This document shows, in pieces, positions 39,692 to 48,454 of a stretch of DNA of 64,000 nt. Both the position numbers and the translations under genes were made by a program. The stretch is from Silvimonas amylolytica (GTDB lineage: Bacteria; Pseudomonadota; Gammaproteobacteria; Burkholderiales; Chitinibacteraceae), in NCBI RefSeq assembly GCF_014645555.1, contig NZ_BMLY01000001.1, positions 1,066,187-1,130,186 of the forward strand, given 5' to 3'. Position 1 is the stretch's first letter, and each line of letters begins with the position of its first letter. The notes beneath the pieces were generated by a model, which was not told where the DNA came from, did no database searches, and saw only the letters and a program-made list of their open reading frames with translations.

Positions 39692-39705
39692 ACGCAAACT
39701 TGCGT
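39692..39705. promoter_or_regulatory. palindrome upstream of the ast/aru operon, candidate operator
   Basis: Perfect inverted repeat ACGCAA-AC-TTGCGT, 89-102 bases upstream of the aruF start and between aruF and the ArgR-type regulator gene. It shares the half-site TTGCG with the inverted repeat upstream of aotJ (45459-45481). Regulator assignment is inference; the known Pseudomonas ArgR site is a direct repeat of TGTCGC, which I do not find here. Confidence 0.4.
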
Positions 39706-39819
39706 TTTGTGCGTGGCATCGGGCGGCCCGACCCCGGCTATTACGCATTGACTGAACCGCACCCGGCAGCATCGTCATTCCAGTGCAAACAGGAAGGACG
39801 AGGCTGACGTCACCAAGCC

Positions 39820-40812
39820 TCACAGCTCACGCCCGGCCTGATAAATACGCCGGTCTTCCCGCGGGGTTACGCCAAAGTGGTCCCGGTATACATTGGAAAA
39901 GTGCGCGGCAGAGGCAAAGCCGCAGGCCAAACCAATTTGAAGTACGGATTTGCTCGACCGCTGCAATTGCGCACGCGCTTTTTCCAGCCGGAGCGCCAGG
40001 TAATAACGCGAGGGCATGGCATCCAGATACTGGCGAAAAATACGTTCCAGTTGCCGGCGCGATACCCCCACCAACTGGGCGATATCATCCGTCGTCAACG
40101 GTTCTTCAATGTTTGATTCCATCAAATGCAGCGCGTCAGCCAGCTTCGGATGGCGCTCGCCCGGGCCAGTCACAAAGGGAATCCGCTGGCGATCAGTGCT
40201 GGTGCGCAAAGGACCGGCAACAAGGTGGGTGGCAACGCGTTCTGCCAGATCAGCGCCGCAATCCTGACTGATCATGGCCAACATGGCGTCCACCGTGGCC
40301 AGGGTGCCGGCACAGGTGAGACGGTTGCGGTCCAGTTCAAACACGTTCTGAGTGGGGATCACCCGTTCAAATTGCTCACTGAAGCTGGTGAACATGCCCC
40401 AATTGACGCTGGCGCGATAGCCATCCAGCAAGCCTGCCTGTGCCAGCCAGGCGACACCGGGGCCAATGCCCACTACACGGCGATAGTGTCGGCCCGCCCG
40501 GGACAACGCGCTGACAAATAGCGGAGAACCACCAAAGGGGCGAAACTCGTCAGCGAGCACCATCAAGGTATCGCACTGGCCGGCATCACTGAAGATGCCT
40601 TCCGCCGGGATATCCACCCCACTGCTCGTACGCAAAGGACGGCCATCGTGGGTGAAGATTTGCCACTGATAGAGCAAGCGACCTTCCTGCTCGTTGGCTT
40701 CGCGCAGTGTGTCGAGCACACCCGCCAGCGTCAGCAGGGAACATGGGGCCAGGAGAACCAGCGCCAGGCGCAAGGTTGTGGCGCTGGCTGGCGCTGACGG
40801 CGTGCTCGCCAT
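39820..40812 (-). CDS. argR: ArgR-type AraC/GlxA family transcriptional regulator
   Basis: The 330-residue regulator has an N-terminal DJ-1/PfpI-like domain (about 15-190; LALVLLAPCSLLTLAGVLDTLREAN, MVLADEFRPFGG) and a C-terminal AraC-type DNA-binding domain with two helix-turn-helix units (TTDDIAQLVGVSRRQLERIFRQ, VLQIGLACGFASAAHFSNVYRDHFG). This is the layout of Pseudomonas ArgR, which activates aru, aot and gdhB genes in response to arginine. It sits directly after the ABC importer (15 bases from the ATPase stop) and upstream of aruF, which matches aotJQMOP-argR gene order. Confidence 0.9.
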   Translation of the reverse strand: MASTPSAPASATTLRLALVLLAPCSLLTLAGVLDTLREANEQEGRLLYQWQIFTHDGRPLRTSSGVDIPAEGIFSDAGQCDTLMVLADEFRPFGGSPLFVSALSRAGRHYRRVVGIGPGVAWLAQAGLLDGYRASVNWGMFTSFSEQFERVIPTQNVFELDRNRLTCAGTLATVDAMLAMISQDCGADLAERVATHLVAGPLRTSTDRQRIPFVTGPGERHPKLADALHLMESNIEEPLTTDDIAQLVGVSRRQLERIFRQYLDAMPSRYYLALRLEKARAQLQRSSKSVLQIGLACGFASAAHFSNVYRDHFGVTPREDRRIYQAGREL

Positions 40813-40827
40813 GGCCCCGTTGCCGTT

Positions 40828-41589
40828 TTACTTCAAACTGCCGGAGAGGAACTGACGCAGCCGGTCGCTGCGCGGGGCGTCAAATACCTGATCCGGCGCG
40901 CCCTCTTCTTCGGTGCGGCCCTGATGCAAGAACATGACGTGGTTAGAGATATTGCGCGCAAAGCCCATCTCATGCGTGACCACGACCATGGTGCGGCCTT
41001 CTTCGGCCAGCTTTTGCATCACCTTCAATACTTCACCGACCAGTTCCGGATCCAGCGCGGAGGTCGGCTCATCAAACAGCAGTACATCCGGGTGCATGGC
41101 CAGCGCGCGGGCAATGGCCACCCGTTGTTGCTGGCCGCCAGACATGTGCGCCGGATATTTGGCTTCAACCTGCGGGTTAAGGCCCACCTTTTCCAGGTAG
41201 TGCCGGGCACGTTCTTCGGCTTCGGCGCGTGACAGCCCCAGCACATGCATCGGCGCTTCAATGATGTTCTCAATCACGGTCAGGTGTGACCAGAGGTTGA
41301 AGTTCTGAAATACCATGGCCAGTTTGGTACGAATCTTTTGTAGCTGTTTGGCATCCTGCACCTTGAGCGCGCCGTTCTTGTCCGGCACGGTCAAGACTTC
41401 GGTCCCGCCGACAATGATCTTGCCGGCGTTCGGTTGCTCCAGAAAGTTGATACAGCGCAGGAACGTGCTTTTGCCCGAACCCGATGAACCAATAATGCTG
41501 ATCACGTCACCGGCCTTGGCCTCCAGCGACACGCCCTTGAGCACTTCATGATCGCCATAGCGTTTGTGAATATCCTGAACGCTCAACAT
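40828..41589 (-). CDS. aotP: basic amino acid ABC importer, ATP-binding protein
   Basis: The 253-residue ATPase is of the HisP/AotP type: Walker [10 protein letters not shown], the characteristic insert [17 protein letters not shown], signature MSGGQQQR and Walker [14 protein letters not shown]. Length matches HisP (258). It is the last importer gene, 65 bases after the second permease, and is followed after 15 bases by argR. With the permeases and binding protein it should import arginine, ornithine or histidine across the inner membrane. Confidence 0.92.
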   Translation of the reverse strand: MLSVQDIHKRYGDHEVLKGVSLEAKAGDVISIIGSSGSGKSTFLRCINFLEQPNAGKIIVGGTEVLTVPDKNGALKVQDAKQLQKIRTKLAMVFQNFNLWSHLTVIENIIEAPMHVLGLSRAEAEERARHYLEKVGLNPQVEAKYPAHMSGGQQQRVAIARALAMHPDVLLFDEPTSALDPELVGEVLKVMQKLAEEGRTMVVVTHEMGFARNISNHVMFLHQGRTEEEGAPDQVFDAPRSDRLRQFLSGSLK

Positions 41590-41654
41590 ACGTGTTCTCC
41601 GTGCGGGACCTGGCCCATGGTTTTCTTCAAATTCATCTCAACAATCTTCATGGT

Positions 41655-42374
41655 TTAGCGACCTGCGGGAGCCTGGAAAGCCAGCCATTTGCGCTCGGCA
41701 ATCCGGAACAGATAAACCAGCACAAACGACACGACCAGGTACAGCACGGCGGCAATGCCAAACGCAGTGAATGGCTGGTAAGTCGCGGCATTCACGTCGC
41801 GCGCAACTTTCAACAGGTCTGGCACGGTGGCCGCAAAGGCAATACTGGTGGCGTGCAACATCAGAATCACTTCGTTGCTGTACATCGGCAGCGCGCGGCG
41901 CAATGCAGAAGGCAAAATGATGCGGCGATACAGCGTAAACCAGGACATGCCAAAGGCGCGGGCGGCTTCCACTTCACCGTAGGGAATATTGCGGATCGCA
42001 CCGACGAAAATCTCGGTGGTATACGCACAGGTGTTCAGCGCAAAGGCCAGCACGGCGCAGTTGAACCCATTGCGGAAAAACATGCTCAACAGCTCGGTCT
42101 TCTGCACAAAGGTAATGCCGTAGATGCCAGAGTAAATCAGCAGCAATTGCACATACAACGGCGTGCCACGGAATACATAGCTATAGACGCGGACCGGAAT
42201 CGACAGCGCCTTGTATTGCGAGACACGCGCGGTAGCCAGCACCAGCGCCATGGCAAAGCCAATTGCCAAAGACAGCACCAGCAGCCACAAAGTCATGGCC
42301 AGGCCCGACATTTGCGAGCCATCGTTATACAAATAGGCTTGCCAGTAAGTTTGCAGGGTTTCAAGCACGGTCAC
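41655..42374 (-). CDS. aotM: basic amino acid ABC importer, permease (HisM/AotM type)
   Basis: The 239-residue permease has about five membrane segments and the EAA loop GEVEAARAFGMSWFTLYRRIILPSALRRALP. It resembles HisM/AotM: TYWQAYLYNDGSQMSGLAMTLWLLVLSL and FVQKTELLSMFF. Its ATG overlaps the stop of the partner permease (ATGA), so both membrane subunits are coupled for equal synthesis. Transport direction is inward with the binding protein at 44545. Confidence 0.92.
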   Translation of the reverse strand: MTVLETLQTYWQAYLYNDGSQMSGLAMTLWLLVLSLAIGFAMALVLATARVSQYKALSIPVRVYSYVFRGTPLYVQLLLIYSGIYGITFVQKTELLSMFFRNGFNCAVLAFALNTCAYTTEIFVGAIRNIPYGEVEAARAFGMSWFTLYRRIILPSALRRALPMYSNEVILMLHATSIAFAATVPDLLKVARDVNAATYQPFTAFGIAAVLYLVVSFVLVYLFRIAERKWLAFQAPAGR

Positions 42375-43057
42375 AGTTGTGCTCCCCGCACGCCCACGGC
42401 GTAGCGCTTGTTCAGTTTGTTCAGCACCAGGTTAGAGAGCGAAGTCAGCACAAGGTAAATCGCCCCCAGCCAGATCATGAAATAGAACATGTTGAAGGTG
42501 CCCTTGCCCGCATCGGTGGCGGCTTTCACCAGGTCAGACAAACCAATGATCGACACGAGTGCCGTTGCTTTCAGAATCACCTGCCAGTTATTGGCCAGAC
42601 CCGGCAAAGCAAAGCGCATCATTTGTGGAAAAAGAATGCGGCGGAACACCTGCGCCCCCGTCATGCCAAAGGCGTGACCGGCTTCCAGCTGGCCGCGTGG
42701 TACCGAAATAAACGCACCCCGGAAGGTCTCGGTGAAGTACGCGCCATAGATAAAGCCAATGGTCAGCACGCCCGCCAGAAACGGGTTGATGTCGATCTGG
42801 TCCCATTTGAGCGCATCCGTCACTTGATTGAGACCAATCTGGATGCTGTAGAAAATCAGCAGCATCAACACAAGGTCAGGCACCCCGCGAATCAGCGTGG
42901 TATATGCCGTGGCAACGAGCCGCAGCGGCGTGGAGCGGGACAACTTGGCCGACGCACCGGCCAGACCAATCACCACCGCAACCAGCAAAGAAAGCAGCGC
43001 CAGTTGTATGGTTTGCCATACCCCGGTCAGCAGTACTCCGCCGTATCCATAAAACAT
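42371..43057 (-). CDS. aotQ: basic amino acid ABC importer, permease (HisQ/AotQ type)
   Basis: The 228-residue permease has five membrane segments and the EAA loop GQLEAGHAFGMTGAQVFRRILFPQMMRFALPG; the N-terminus FYGYGGVLLTGVWQTIQLALLSLLVAVVIGL is like HisQ. It precedes aotM with a 4-base overlap. A DadA-like dehydrogenase gene (43147) lies between it and the binding protein gene. The ATG at 43057 is 90 bases after that gene's stop. Confidence 0.92.
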   Translation of the reverse strand: MFYGYGGVLLTGVWQTIQLALLSLLVAVVIGLAGASAKLSRSTPLRLVATAYTTLIRGVPDLVLMLLIFYSIQIGLNQVTDALKWDQIDINPFLAGVLTIGFIYGAYFTETFRGAFISVPRGQLEAGHAFGMTGAQVFRRILFPQMMRFALPGLANNWQVILKATALVSIIGLSDLVKAATDAGKGTFNMFYFMIWLGAIYLVLTSLSNLVLNKLNKRYAVGVRGAQL

Positions 43058-43146
43058 CCCAAATCTCCAGTCGGAGCGGTAAACAAACCGGCGTTCGCAA
43101 GCCTTGCCAGCCAGGTTCTGTTACCCACCCTTGTTTTTTTACCTGT

Positions 43147-44388
43147 TCAGGCAAACCGCGCCGGACTATACGGCAGCGGATCGGCCAGTGGGGTTTCACC
43201 CATCATCATCTGCGCCACCAGGCGGCCACAAACCGGGCCCAACGTCAGACCATGATGATTGTGACCAAACGCAAACCACAATCCTTCGTGCCGCGGCGCA
43301 GGCCCCATCAGCGGGCGCATGTCCGGCGTGCAGGGGCGACGTCCCATCCACGGTTGCATGTCAGTGCGTGGCCCAAAATCGAATACCTCGCGCGCTTTGT
43401 GTTCGGACTGGTCCAGCTGCGCCGGGTTGGGCGCAGCATTTTTGGCAGCCAGTTCCACGCCGGTAGTCAGGCGCAACCCGCCGCGCATGGGTGTCAGCAC
43501 ATAACCTTCTTCCAGATCCACCACCGGGATCACCAGCGGGGTTGTGCCCATGCGGTAATGCATGTGGTAACCACGCTTGCCCAACAACGGCACGTGATAA
43601 CCATATTTTTCTGTCAGTTCGGTCGACCATGGCCCCAGCGCCACCACTGCACGCGGCGCACTGATCACGCCTTCTGCGCACTGTACTTTCCAGGACAAAC
43701 CTTCCCGAATCAACGTCAGCGCATCGCCCTTCACCAACCGCCCGCCTTCACGCACAAACAGTGCGGCGTAACCGGCGACCAGCGCGCCCGGATCGCTGAC
43801 GGTTTTCGGATCCAGCCAGTGAAATGCCCCGACAAAACCCTCGCCCACGGCGGGTTCCAGTGCGCGCAACTGTTCTGCAGTCAGTATCTGCATTTTCAGG
43901 CCATGTTGCGCGGCCAGTTTGACAGCCTTGGTGCTTTCTTCGGCAAACAGCGACGGCGTACGGTAGGCCTCTAGCCAACCCGCATCACGCACCAGATGTT
44001 GCACGCCGGCGCGCGCAATCAGTTCATCGTGCTCGGCCACGCTGCGTTCTATCAGCGGCAGCATGTCGGCCGCGGCTTTGGCCAGCCGGTTCGGGCGCGA
44101 TTCTCGCCAGTAGCGCAGCAACCACGGTGTCATGGCCGGCAACGCAGCAGGTTGGTAACGCAAGCTGGACGAATGATTGCGTGCGTAGTGCAGCACCGTG
44201 TGCAAGTCCTGCGGAAAACCGTAGGGCACCACGGCAGAGCGCTCGATCAGCCCGGCATTGCCAAAGCTGGTCTCCTCGCCCGGTCCGCGCCGATCGACCA
44301 GCACCACCTTGAGACCGCGATCCTGCAGATGAATGGCCGTACAGACGCCGACAATACCGGCGCCCAGAACGATGACGTCTGCGTGCAT
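43147..44388 (-). CDS. dadA: FAD-dependent D-amino acid dehydrogenase (DadA-type)
   Basis: The 413-residue flavoprotein starts with the dinucleotide-binding motif VIVLGAGIVGVCTAIHLQDRG and ends with GLWFAFGHNHHGLTLGP, the DadA pattern (E. coli DadA has 432 residues). It oxidises D-amino acids to 2-oxo acids, passing electrons to the respiratory chain rather than oxygen. Because it is embedded in a basic amino acid importer operon, D-arginine or another basic D-amino acid is a likely substrate; this is inference, since sequence is closer to DadA than to the characterised D-arginine dehydrogenase DauA. The start ATG 44388 has a weak ribosome binding site; TTG or GTG further upstream cannot be excluded. 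Confidence 0.82.
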   Translation of the reverse strand: MHADVIVLGAGIVGVCTAIHLQDRGLKVVLVDRRGPGEETSFGNAGLIERSAVVPYGFPQDLHTVLHYARNHSSSLRYQPAALPAMTPWLLRYWRESRPNRLAKAAADMLPLIERSVAEHDELIARAGVQHLVRDAGWLEAYRTPSLFAEESTKAVKLAAQHGLKMQILTAEQLRALEPAVGEGFVGAFHWLDPKTVSDPGALVAGYAALFVREGGRLVKGDALTLIREGLSWKVQCAEGVISAPRAVVALGPWSTELTEKYGYHVPLLGKRGYHMHYRMGTTPLVIPVVDLEEGYVLTPMRGGLRLTTGVELAAKNAAPNPAQLDQSEHKAREVFDFGPRTDMQPWMGRRPCTPDMRPLMGPAPRHEGLWFAFGHNHHGLTLGPVCGRLVAQMMMGETPLADPLPYSPARFA

Positions 44389-44506
44389 GGATAAACCCGA
44401 AAGCTGATTCTGAAAAAGCACCTGGTCAGAGGGTCAAATAGACCACTCGCCAGGCTGGCGTTGCCGGTGCAGGACGCATCGGCAACGCTCGCCACCTGGA
44501 GCCAGA

Positions 44507-44536
44507 GGCCCGATCTGCCATTGGCAGGATCGGGCC
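44507..44536 (-). repeat. hairpin between aotJ and the dehydrogenase gene
   Basis: An almost perfect inverted repeat: GGCCCGATC (44507-44515) pairs with 44528-44536, then TGCCA with TGGCA, with one bulged G. It starts 8 bases after the aotJ stop and has no T-run. Such hairpins after binding protein genes, as in hisJ-hisQ, stabilise the upstream mRNA and raise binding protein levels. Confidence 0.65.
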
Positions 44537-44544
44537 GACGGCCC

Positions 44545-45321
44545 TTACTTGGCGATAATGTCGCGCTTGAAGTACTTCATCGACAGCTTGCTGAACGAGC
44601 CGTCTTTCTTCAGCGAGTCGATGGCAGCCTGCACCTTGGCACGCTGCGGATCACCCTTGCGCATACCCAGACCGGTACCTTCACCCAGCGTTTCCGGGTC
44701 AGACAACGGTGCACCGGCGTAGTCGAAATCCTTGCCAGCCGGCTTGCTCAGGAAACCATCCATGGCGGTTTGCGACTCTTGTACGGCGGCGTCGATACGG
44801 CCGGCAACCAGGTCAGCGTAAACCTGATCCTGATCCTGGTACGAAGTCACCTTCACACCGGCAGTGGCCCAGTGCTTCTTCAGGTAGTCTTCTTGCGACG
44901 AACCTTGCAGCACGCCCACAGTCTTGCCCTTCAGGCTGGCAGTGGTCGGCATCAGATTAGAACCGCGCTTGGCGACCATCTGGATCGGCACGATGTAAAC
45001 CGGGCTGGTGAAATCAATGGCCTGCTTGCGCTTGGCCGTGATGTTCATGGCCGAGTTGATGGCGTCGAACTTGCGGGCTTGCAGCGCCGGGATCAGACCA
45101 TCAAAGCTGTTTTCGACGTAAACGCATTTGACCTTCATGCGCTCACAGATCATGTTGCCAATTTCCACGTCAAAGCCTTGCAGCTTGCCGTCACCCGATT
45201 TGCTTTCAAACGGGGGGTACGTGGCTTCCAGACCCATCTTGAATGTATCCTGGGCGTGCGCGGCACCCATCAGACAGACAAGGGCAGAAGCACCCGCGCA
45301 AAAAGCCATCTTCCAGTTCAT
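44545..45321 (-). CDS. aotJ: basic amino acid-binding periplasmic protein
   Basis: The 258-residue protein has a signal peptide (FCAGASALVCLMGAAHA) and the HisJ/ArgT/AotJ fold: FKMGLEATYPPFESKSGDGKLQGFDVEI, CERMKVKCVYVENSFDGLIPALQARKFDAI, NITAKRKQAIDFTSPVY and LQGSSQEDYLKKHW. Length matches (258-260). Ribosome binding site GGAGG precedes the ATG at 45321. It is the first gene of the importer operon and shares the 792-base upstream region with the divergent deacylase gene. Lysine, arginine, ornithine or histidine are the possible ligands. Confidence 0.92.
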   Translation of the reverse strand: MNWKMAFCAGASALVCLMGAAHAQDTFKMGLEATYPPFESKSGDGKLQGFDVEIGNMICERMKVKCVYVENSFDGLIPALQARKFDAINSAMNITAKRKQAIDFTSPVYIVPIQMVAKRGSNLMPTTASLKGKTVGVLQGSSQEDYLKKHWATAGVKVTSYQDQDQVYADLVAGRIDAAVQESQTAMDGFLSKPAGKDFDYAGAPLSDPETLGEGTGLGMRKGDPQRAKVQAAIDSLKKDGSFSKLSMKYFKRDIIAK

Positions 45322-45458
45322 GTTTTCCTCCAGACCACAAGTTGATGCATATCGCTTTGCGAGCGCACCGCGCCCTTTTCAAAAAGGGTCTGGCGCGCAC
45401 ACACGCGTTATACGATGCCGGGATGCATGAATTCTGACAATTCGGGCTTCCACCACTT

Positions 45459-45481
45459 TTGCGACGTTTTTTGCATCGCAA
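45459..45481. promoter_or_regulatory. inverted repeat upstream of aotJ, candidate operator
   Basis: TTGCGA (45459-45464) and TCGCAA (45476-45481) with an 11-base centre rich in T. It is 138-160 bases upstream of the aotJ start and shares the TTGCG half-site with the palindrome upstream of aruF. Candidate binding site for the ArgR-type or DauR-type regulator; assignment is inference. Confidence 0.35.
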
Positions 45482-45957
45482 CAGCGGGAAAATTACCGTT
45501 ATCAAAACAACGTCATACCGGTGCTTCGCAAGGTCGTACCCCCTTCAACGTGCCGCGTCTGCTGTTTGATGTTTGTGCAGTACGCAACCGTCATGGCGGT
45601 TTTGTCGTTTTGTTCTGGTGATGCGGGCTGCCTGTCCTGAAGCGGCCGGCGCCATCATGCCTGGTCTTTATGAGGTAGCCAGGGCCGATGTGCAACCGGT
45701 TCCCAGCATGCCCATACCCCGGCGGTCATTCTTGCGTGATCACGACAAAAACTGTCGCAAGTGAACCGCACAGACCGCCTCGGACCTGGATTCTCCCTGG
45801 CAGCCAGGCTGACGCAATGCAGCAAGCAAGATGCCCGGCAAGGCGCGCGCCGCCTTTGTTTTTGCTTTTTAAAAACAACCCTGTAAGCGCGAAAATTTCA
45901 CATATGCTGAAAGCGCGGCCATGTATTTCTTATGCCTGGTTGCTGACGGCTCTGCCA

Positions 45958-45990
45958 TTGTGAAAAAGACATTTTATATCCATAATGGAT
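45958..45990 (+). promoter_or_regulatory. candidate promoter and overlapping palindrome upstream of the deacylase gene
   Basis: TTGTGA (45958-45963), 17 bases, CATAAT (45981-45986) resemble -35 and -10 boxes for the gene starting at 46114. The -10 is embedded in the perfect palindrome ATCCAT-A-ATGGAT (45978-45990), which would suit a repressor. Confidence 0.45.
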
Positions 45991-46113
45991 TTTAATTCTA
46001 CAAACCGGCATCGCCCGTCTGGCCATGGAGACACCGTGGCGACTCAAGGCGAAGTCTTGGCATGCAAGGCTTCGGGACTGCAAGTGGCACTGTAACGGTA
46101 TCGAGGAATCCTC

Positions 46114-47274
46114 ATGACATACCTGAAACAAGACATTACGTTGCCTGGCATGGGGCCTGGCATTGCACCCCGCCTGGTCACGCATACCTTTGGCAACCCG
46201 CACTCTGGCAAAAGCGCATATATCCAGGCAGGCCTGCATGGCGACGAACATCCGGGCTTGCTGGTTATCCAGCATTTGCTGGTCCTGCTCAAGGCGCTGG
46301 ACCAGCAAGGCGCCATTGCCGGCTGTGTCACGCTGGTGCCCTACGCCAACCCCATTGGCATGGCGCAGCGCGTGTTTGGTCCTATCGTGGGCCGTTTTGA
46401 TTTTGAAAATGGTGAAAACTTCAACCGCAACTACCCCACACTGGCCGATGCGGTGCGCGAACAAGTCGCCAACGGCAAAGGTGCCGGCATGACGGCGCGG
46501 GACTGGAAAGCGTTTTTCCAGGAACAACTGGACGCCCAGCACCCGCCGCGGCATGTGACGGGTGCCATGAAGCTGGAGTTATCGCGCCTGGCCATGGCAC
46601 ATGATGTTGTCCTTGACCTGCATTGCGACACTGATGCCATTGCGCACCTGTACGCCTCACGCCTGCAAAGCGCGCGTGCCTGCAAACTGGCCAACCAGAT
46701 TGGCGCGCCGGTGGTGCTGGTTGAAGAGCCCGAAAGCGGCGGTTACTCCGGTGGCAATTCATTTGACCAGATGCATGCCAACGCCTGGGCCGTGCTGGTC
46801 GAAGCCGGCCTCTTTACGCCAGAGACCGCAGGCTTTGCAGCCACCGTAGAACTGCGTGGCCAGATCGATATCAATGATGAACTGGCGCAAAACGATGCTG
46901 AAGCCATTCTGGATTTCCTGGCGCAGGAAGGCGTGCTCAGTCAGGAGGCCGCGACCGGCAAGCCGCGACCCCATGGTGCGGCACAGGTTTACCCACTCGA
47001 GGCTGCATCGCATATCCCTTGCCCGTGTTCAGGCGTGGTGGTGTATCTCAAAGAACCCGGCCAGCAAGTACTCAAGGGCGAAGTGATTGCCGAGGTCGTC
47101 ACCATTGACGGTGATCAGTTCAACGAGCGCGTTCCGATTGTGAGTGATGTCGATGGCGTGCTGGTGGTGCGTCAGTTGCACCGGTTGGTACGCAACGGCC
47201 AGCGCGCGGCGTTTGTCGCCGGGCACGCACTGCAACCGGGGCACCGGTCCAGCAAGCTGGTGCTGGATTTCTGA
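46114..47274 (+). CDS. succinylglutamate desuccinylase/aspartoacylase family deacylase
   Basis: The 386-residue protein is a zinc carboxypeptidase-fold deacylase: ligands in QAGLHGDEHPGLLV (His, Glu) and VVLDLHCDTDAIAHLY (His), catalytic Glu in TVELRGQIDIND. Beyond about residue 305 it has a small beta domain (CSGVVVYLKEPGQQVLKGEVIAEVVT) like a lipoyl/biotinyl-like barrel, as in many AstE-like proteins outside the ast operon. An AstE-like protein (AotO) sits in the Pseudomonas aot operon, so this could be its counterpart, here divergently placed. The acylated substrate is unknown; an N-acyl basic amino acid is plausible. Confidence 0.85.
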   Translation: MTYLKQDITLPGMGPGIAPRLVTHTFGNPHSGKSAYIQAGLHGDEHPGLLVIQHLLVLLKALDQQGAIAGCVTLVPYANPIGMAQRVFGPIVGRFDFENGENFNRNYPTLADAVREQVANGKGAGMTARDWKAFFQEQLDAQHPPRHVTGAMKLELSRLAMAHDVVLDLHCDTDAIAHLYASRLQSARACKLANQIGAPVVLVEEPESGGYSGGNSFDQMHANAWAVLVEAGLFTPETAGFAATVELRGQIDINDELAQNDAEAILDFLAQEGVLSQEAATGKPRPHGAAQVYPLEAASHIPCPCSGVVVYLKEPGQQVLKGEVIAEVVTIDGDQFNERVPIVSDVDGVLVVRQLHRLVRNGQRAAFVAGHALQPGHRSSKLVLDF

Positions 47275-47296
47275 CGCATTCTTCACCCCGATCCGT

Positions 47297-47336
47297 CCCG
47301 GTACGTGTCGCTTCACGCGGCGGGTACCGGGTTTAT
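47297..47336 (+). terminator. possible terminator hairpin
   Basis: Eight-bp inverted repeat CCCGGTAC (47297-47304) with GTACCGGG (47324-47331), followed by TTTAT. It starts 22 bases after the deacylase stop. The loop is long and contains a second small stem, so it may be only a partial terminator before the next gene at 47420. Confidence 0.5.
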
Positions 47337-47419
47337 AACCCATCCGCTTCGTCGCTAGTCTTGCTTGTTCAACGCCGCCAGGGCGTCATTGTTGTCAACG
47401 TTTTACCAAAGGTTTTTTC

Positions 47420-48379
47420 ATGAACACCGCACCTGCCCCACTGATCGCTGATGCCGCCACCGTGCGTGCATTGCTCGCCCGCCTGGATGTCCGCAAAGTC
47501 TTGCAAGATGCCTTTCACGCCCTGGGTCACGACCAGGCCATCCAGCCCCCGCAAACGCTGACTTTGTTCCCGCAGGATGCGGGCGACTTCATCACCTATC
47601 AGGGCGTCCTGGCCCACGCCGGCGTATTTGGCGCCAAGCTTTCGCCCTACATTGCCACGCCGGGCAAGCCCGTGATCACGGCGTGGACCATGTTGATGTC
47701 CATGCAAACAGGGCTGCCGTTGCTGCTGTGCGACGCCGGGCAACTAACCACGGAACGCACCGCGGGCACCACCGCCCTGGCTGTTGATTACCTGGCCGCG
47801 CCGACGGCCAGCCGCCTTGCGATTATTGGCAGCGGCGCAGTCGCCCAGGCCCATCTGCGCCATGTCGCCAAACTGCGCGCCTGGAGCCACATCAGCGTGT
47901 ATTCGCCCACCCTGGCAGAACACGCCGATCAGCAAGCAAACTGGCATGCGCTTGATAGCCGTGTGGAGATTGCTGCCAATACAGAGCACTGCGTGCGTGA
48001 TGCAGACGTCATCATGCTGTGTACTTCATCAGGCACACCGGTACTCGACCCGGCCGATCTGACCCGCCCGGCACTGATTACGTCGATCAGCACCAACGTG
48101 GTTCGGGCCCATGAAATCCCCCCCGCTGCCTTGCCAGGCATGGCCGTATACTGTGATTACAAACGCACCACCCCTGCCAGCGCGGGCGAAATGGTCGTCG
48201 CTGCCGATCGCTACAACTGGTCTACCAGCAACGTGATCGGCGACCTGGCTGACCTGGCCAACCGTCGCTGCGCGCTGCCCGACTACAAAAAGCATGCGTT
48301 TTTCCGTTCTATTGGTCTGGGCCTGGAAGACATTGCGATTGCCCATGCGCTTTATCAGGTATTGCAGGCCGGACAGTAA
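47420..48379 (+). CDS. ornithine cyclodeaminase/mu-crystallin family protein, DauB-like by context
   Basis: The 319-residue protein has the family's NAD-binding motif LAIIGSGAVAQAHLRHV (about 132-148) and substrate region GLPLLLCDAGQLTTERTAGTTALAVDYL. Members include ornithine cyclodeaminase, alanine dehydrogenase and the anabolic L-arginine dehydrogenase DauB, which reduces 2-ketoarginine to L-arginine. Because it lies next to a DauR-type regulator and opposite an operon with a D-amino acid dehydrogenase, a DauB-like role in D- to L-arginine conversion is likely, but ornithine cyclodeaminase cannot be excluded from sequence alone. Confidence 0.8.
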   Translation: MNTAPAPLIADAATVRALLARLDVRKVLQDAFHALGHDQAIQPPQTLTLFPQDAGDFITYQGVLAHAGVFGAKLSPYIATPGKPVITAWTMLMSMQTGLPLLLCDAGQLTTERTAGTTALAVDYLAAPTASRLAIIGSGAVAQAHLRHVAKLRAWSHISVYSPTLAEHADQQANWHALDSRVEIAANTEHCVRDADVIMLCTSSGTPVLDPADLTRPALITSISTNVVRAHEIPPAALPGMAVYCDYKRTTPASAGEMVVAADRYNWSTSNVIGDLADLANRRCALPDYKKHAFFRSIGLGLEDIAIAHALYQVLQAGQ

Positions 48380-48454
48380 TTTTCTCGCCATGTCTGGCAC
48401 CGTTTATGGCATGTTACGCGGCGATCACAGACCCGGACCTTCGCAGGATCGTGC

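Larger units (their letters stand above)
45322..46113. other. large divergent regulatory region
   Basis: 792 bases between the aotJ and deacylase starts. Only short frames without ribosome binding sites are present (for example 45573-45764), so I call no gene. The region holds an inverted repeat at 45459 and a promoter-like sequence with palindrome at 45958. Its length suggests control of both sides by more than one regulator, or decayed sequence in the middle. Confidence 0.5.

Noticed and set aside
43147..44388. assignment as DauA (D-arginine dehydrogenase)
   Set aside because: Length and end motifs fit DadA better; only the context suggests D-arginine.
45573..45764. short plus frame in the aotJ-deacylase gap
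   Set aside because: 63 residues, no ribosome binding site, no family resemblance.
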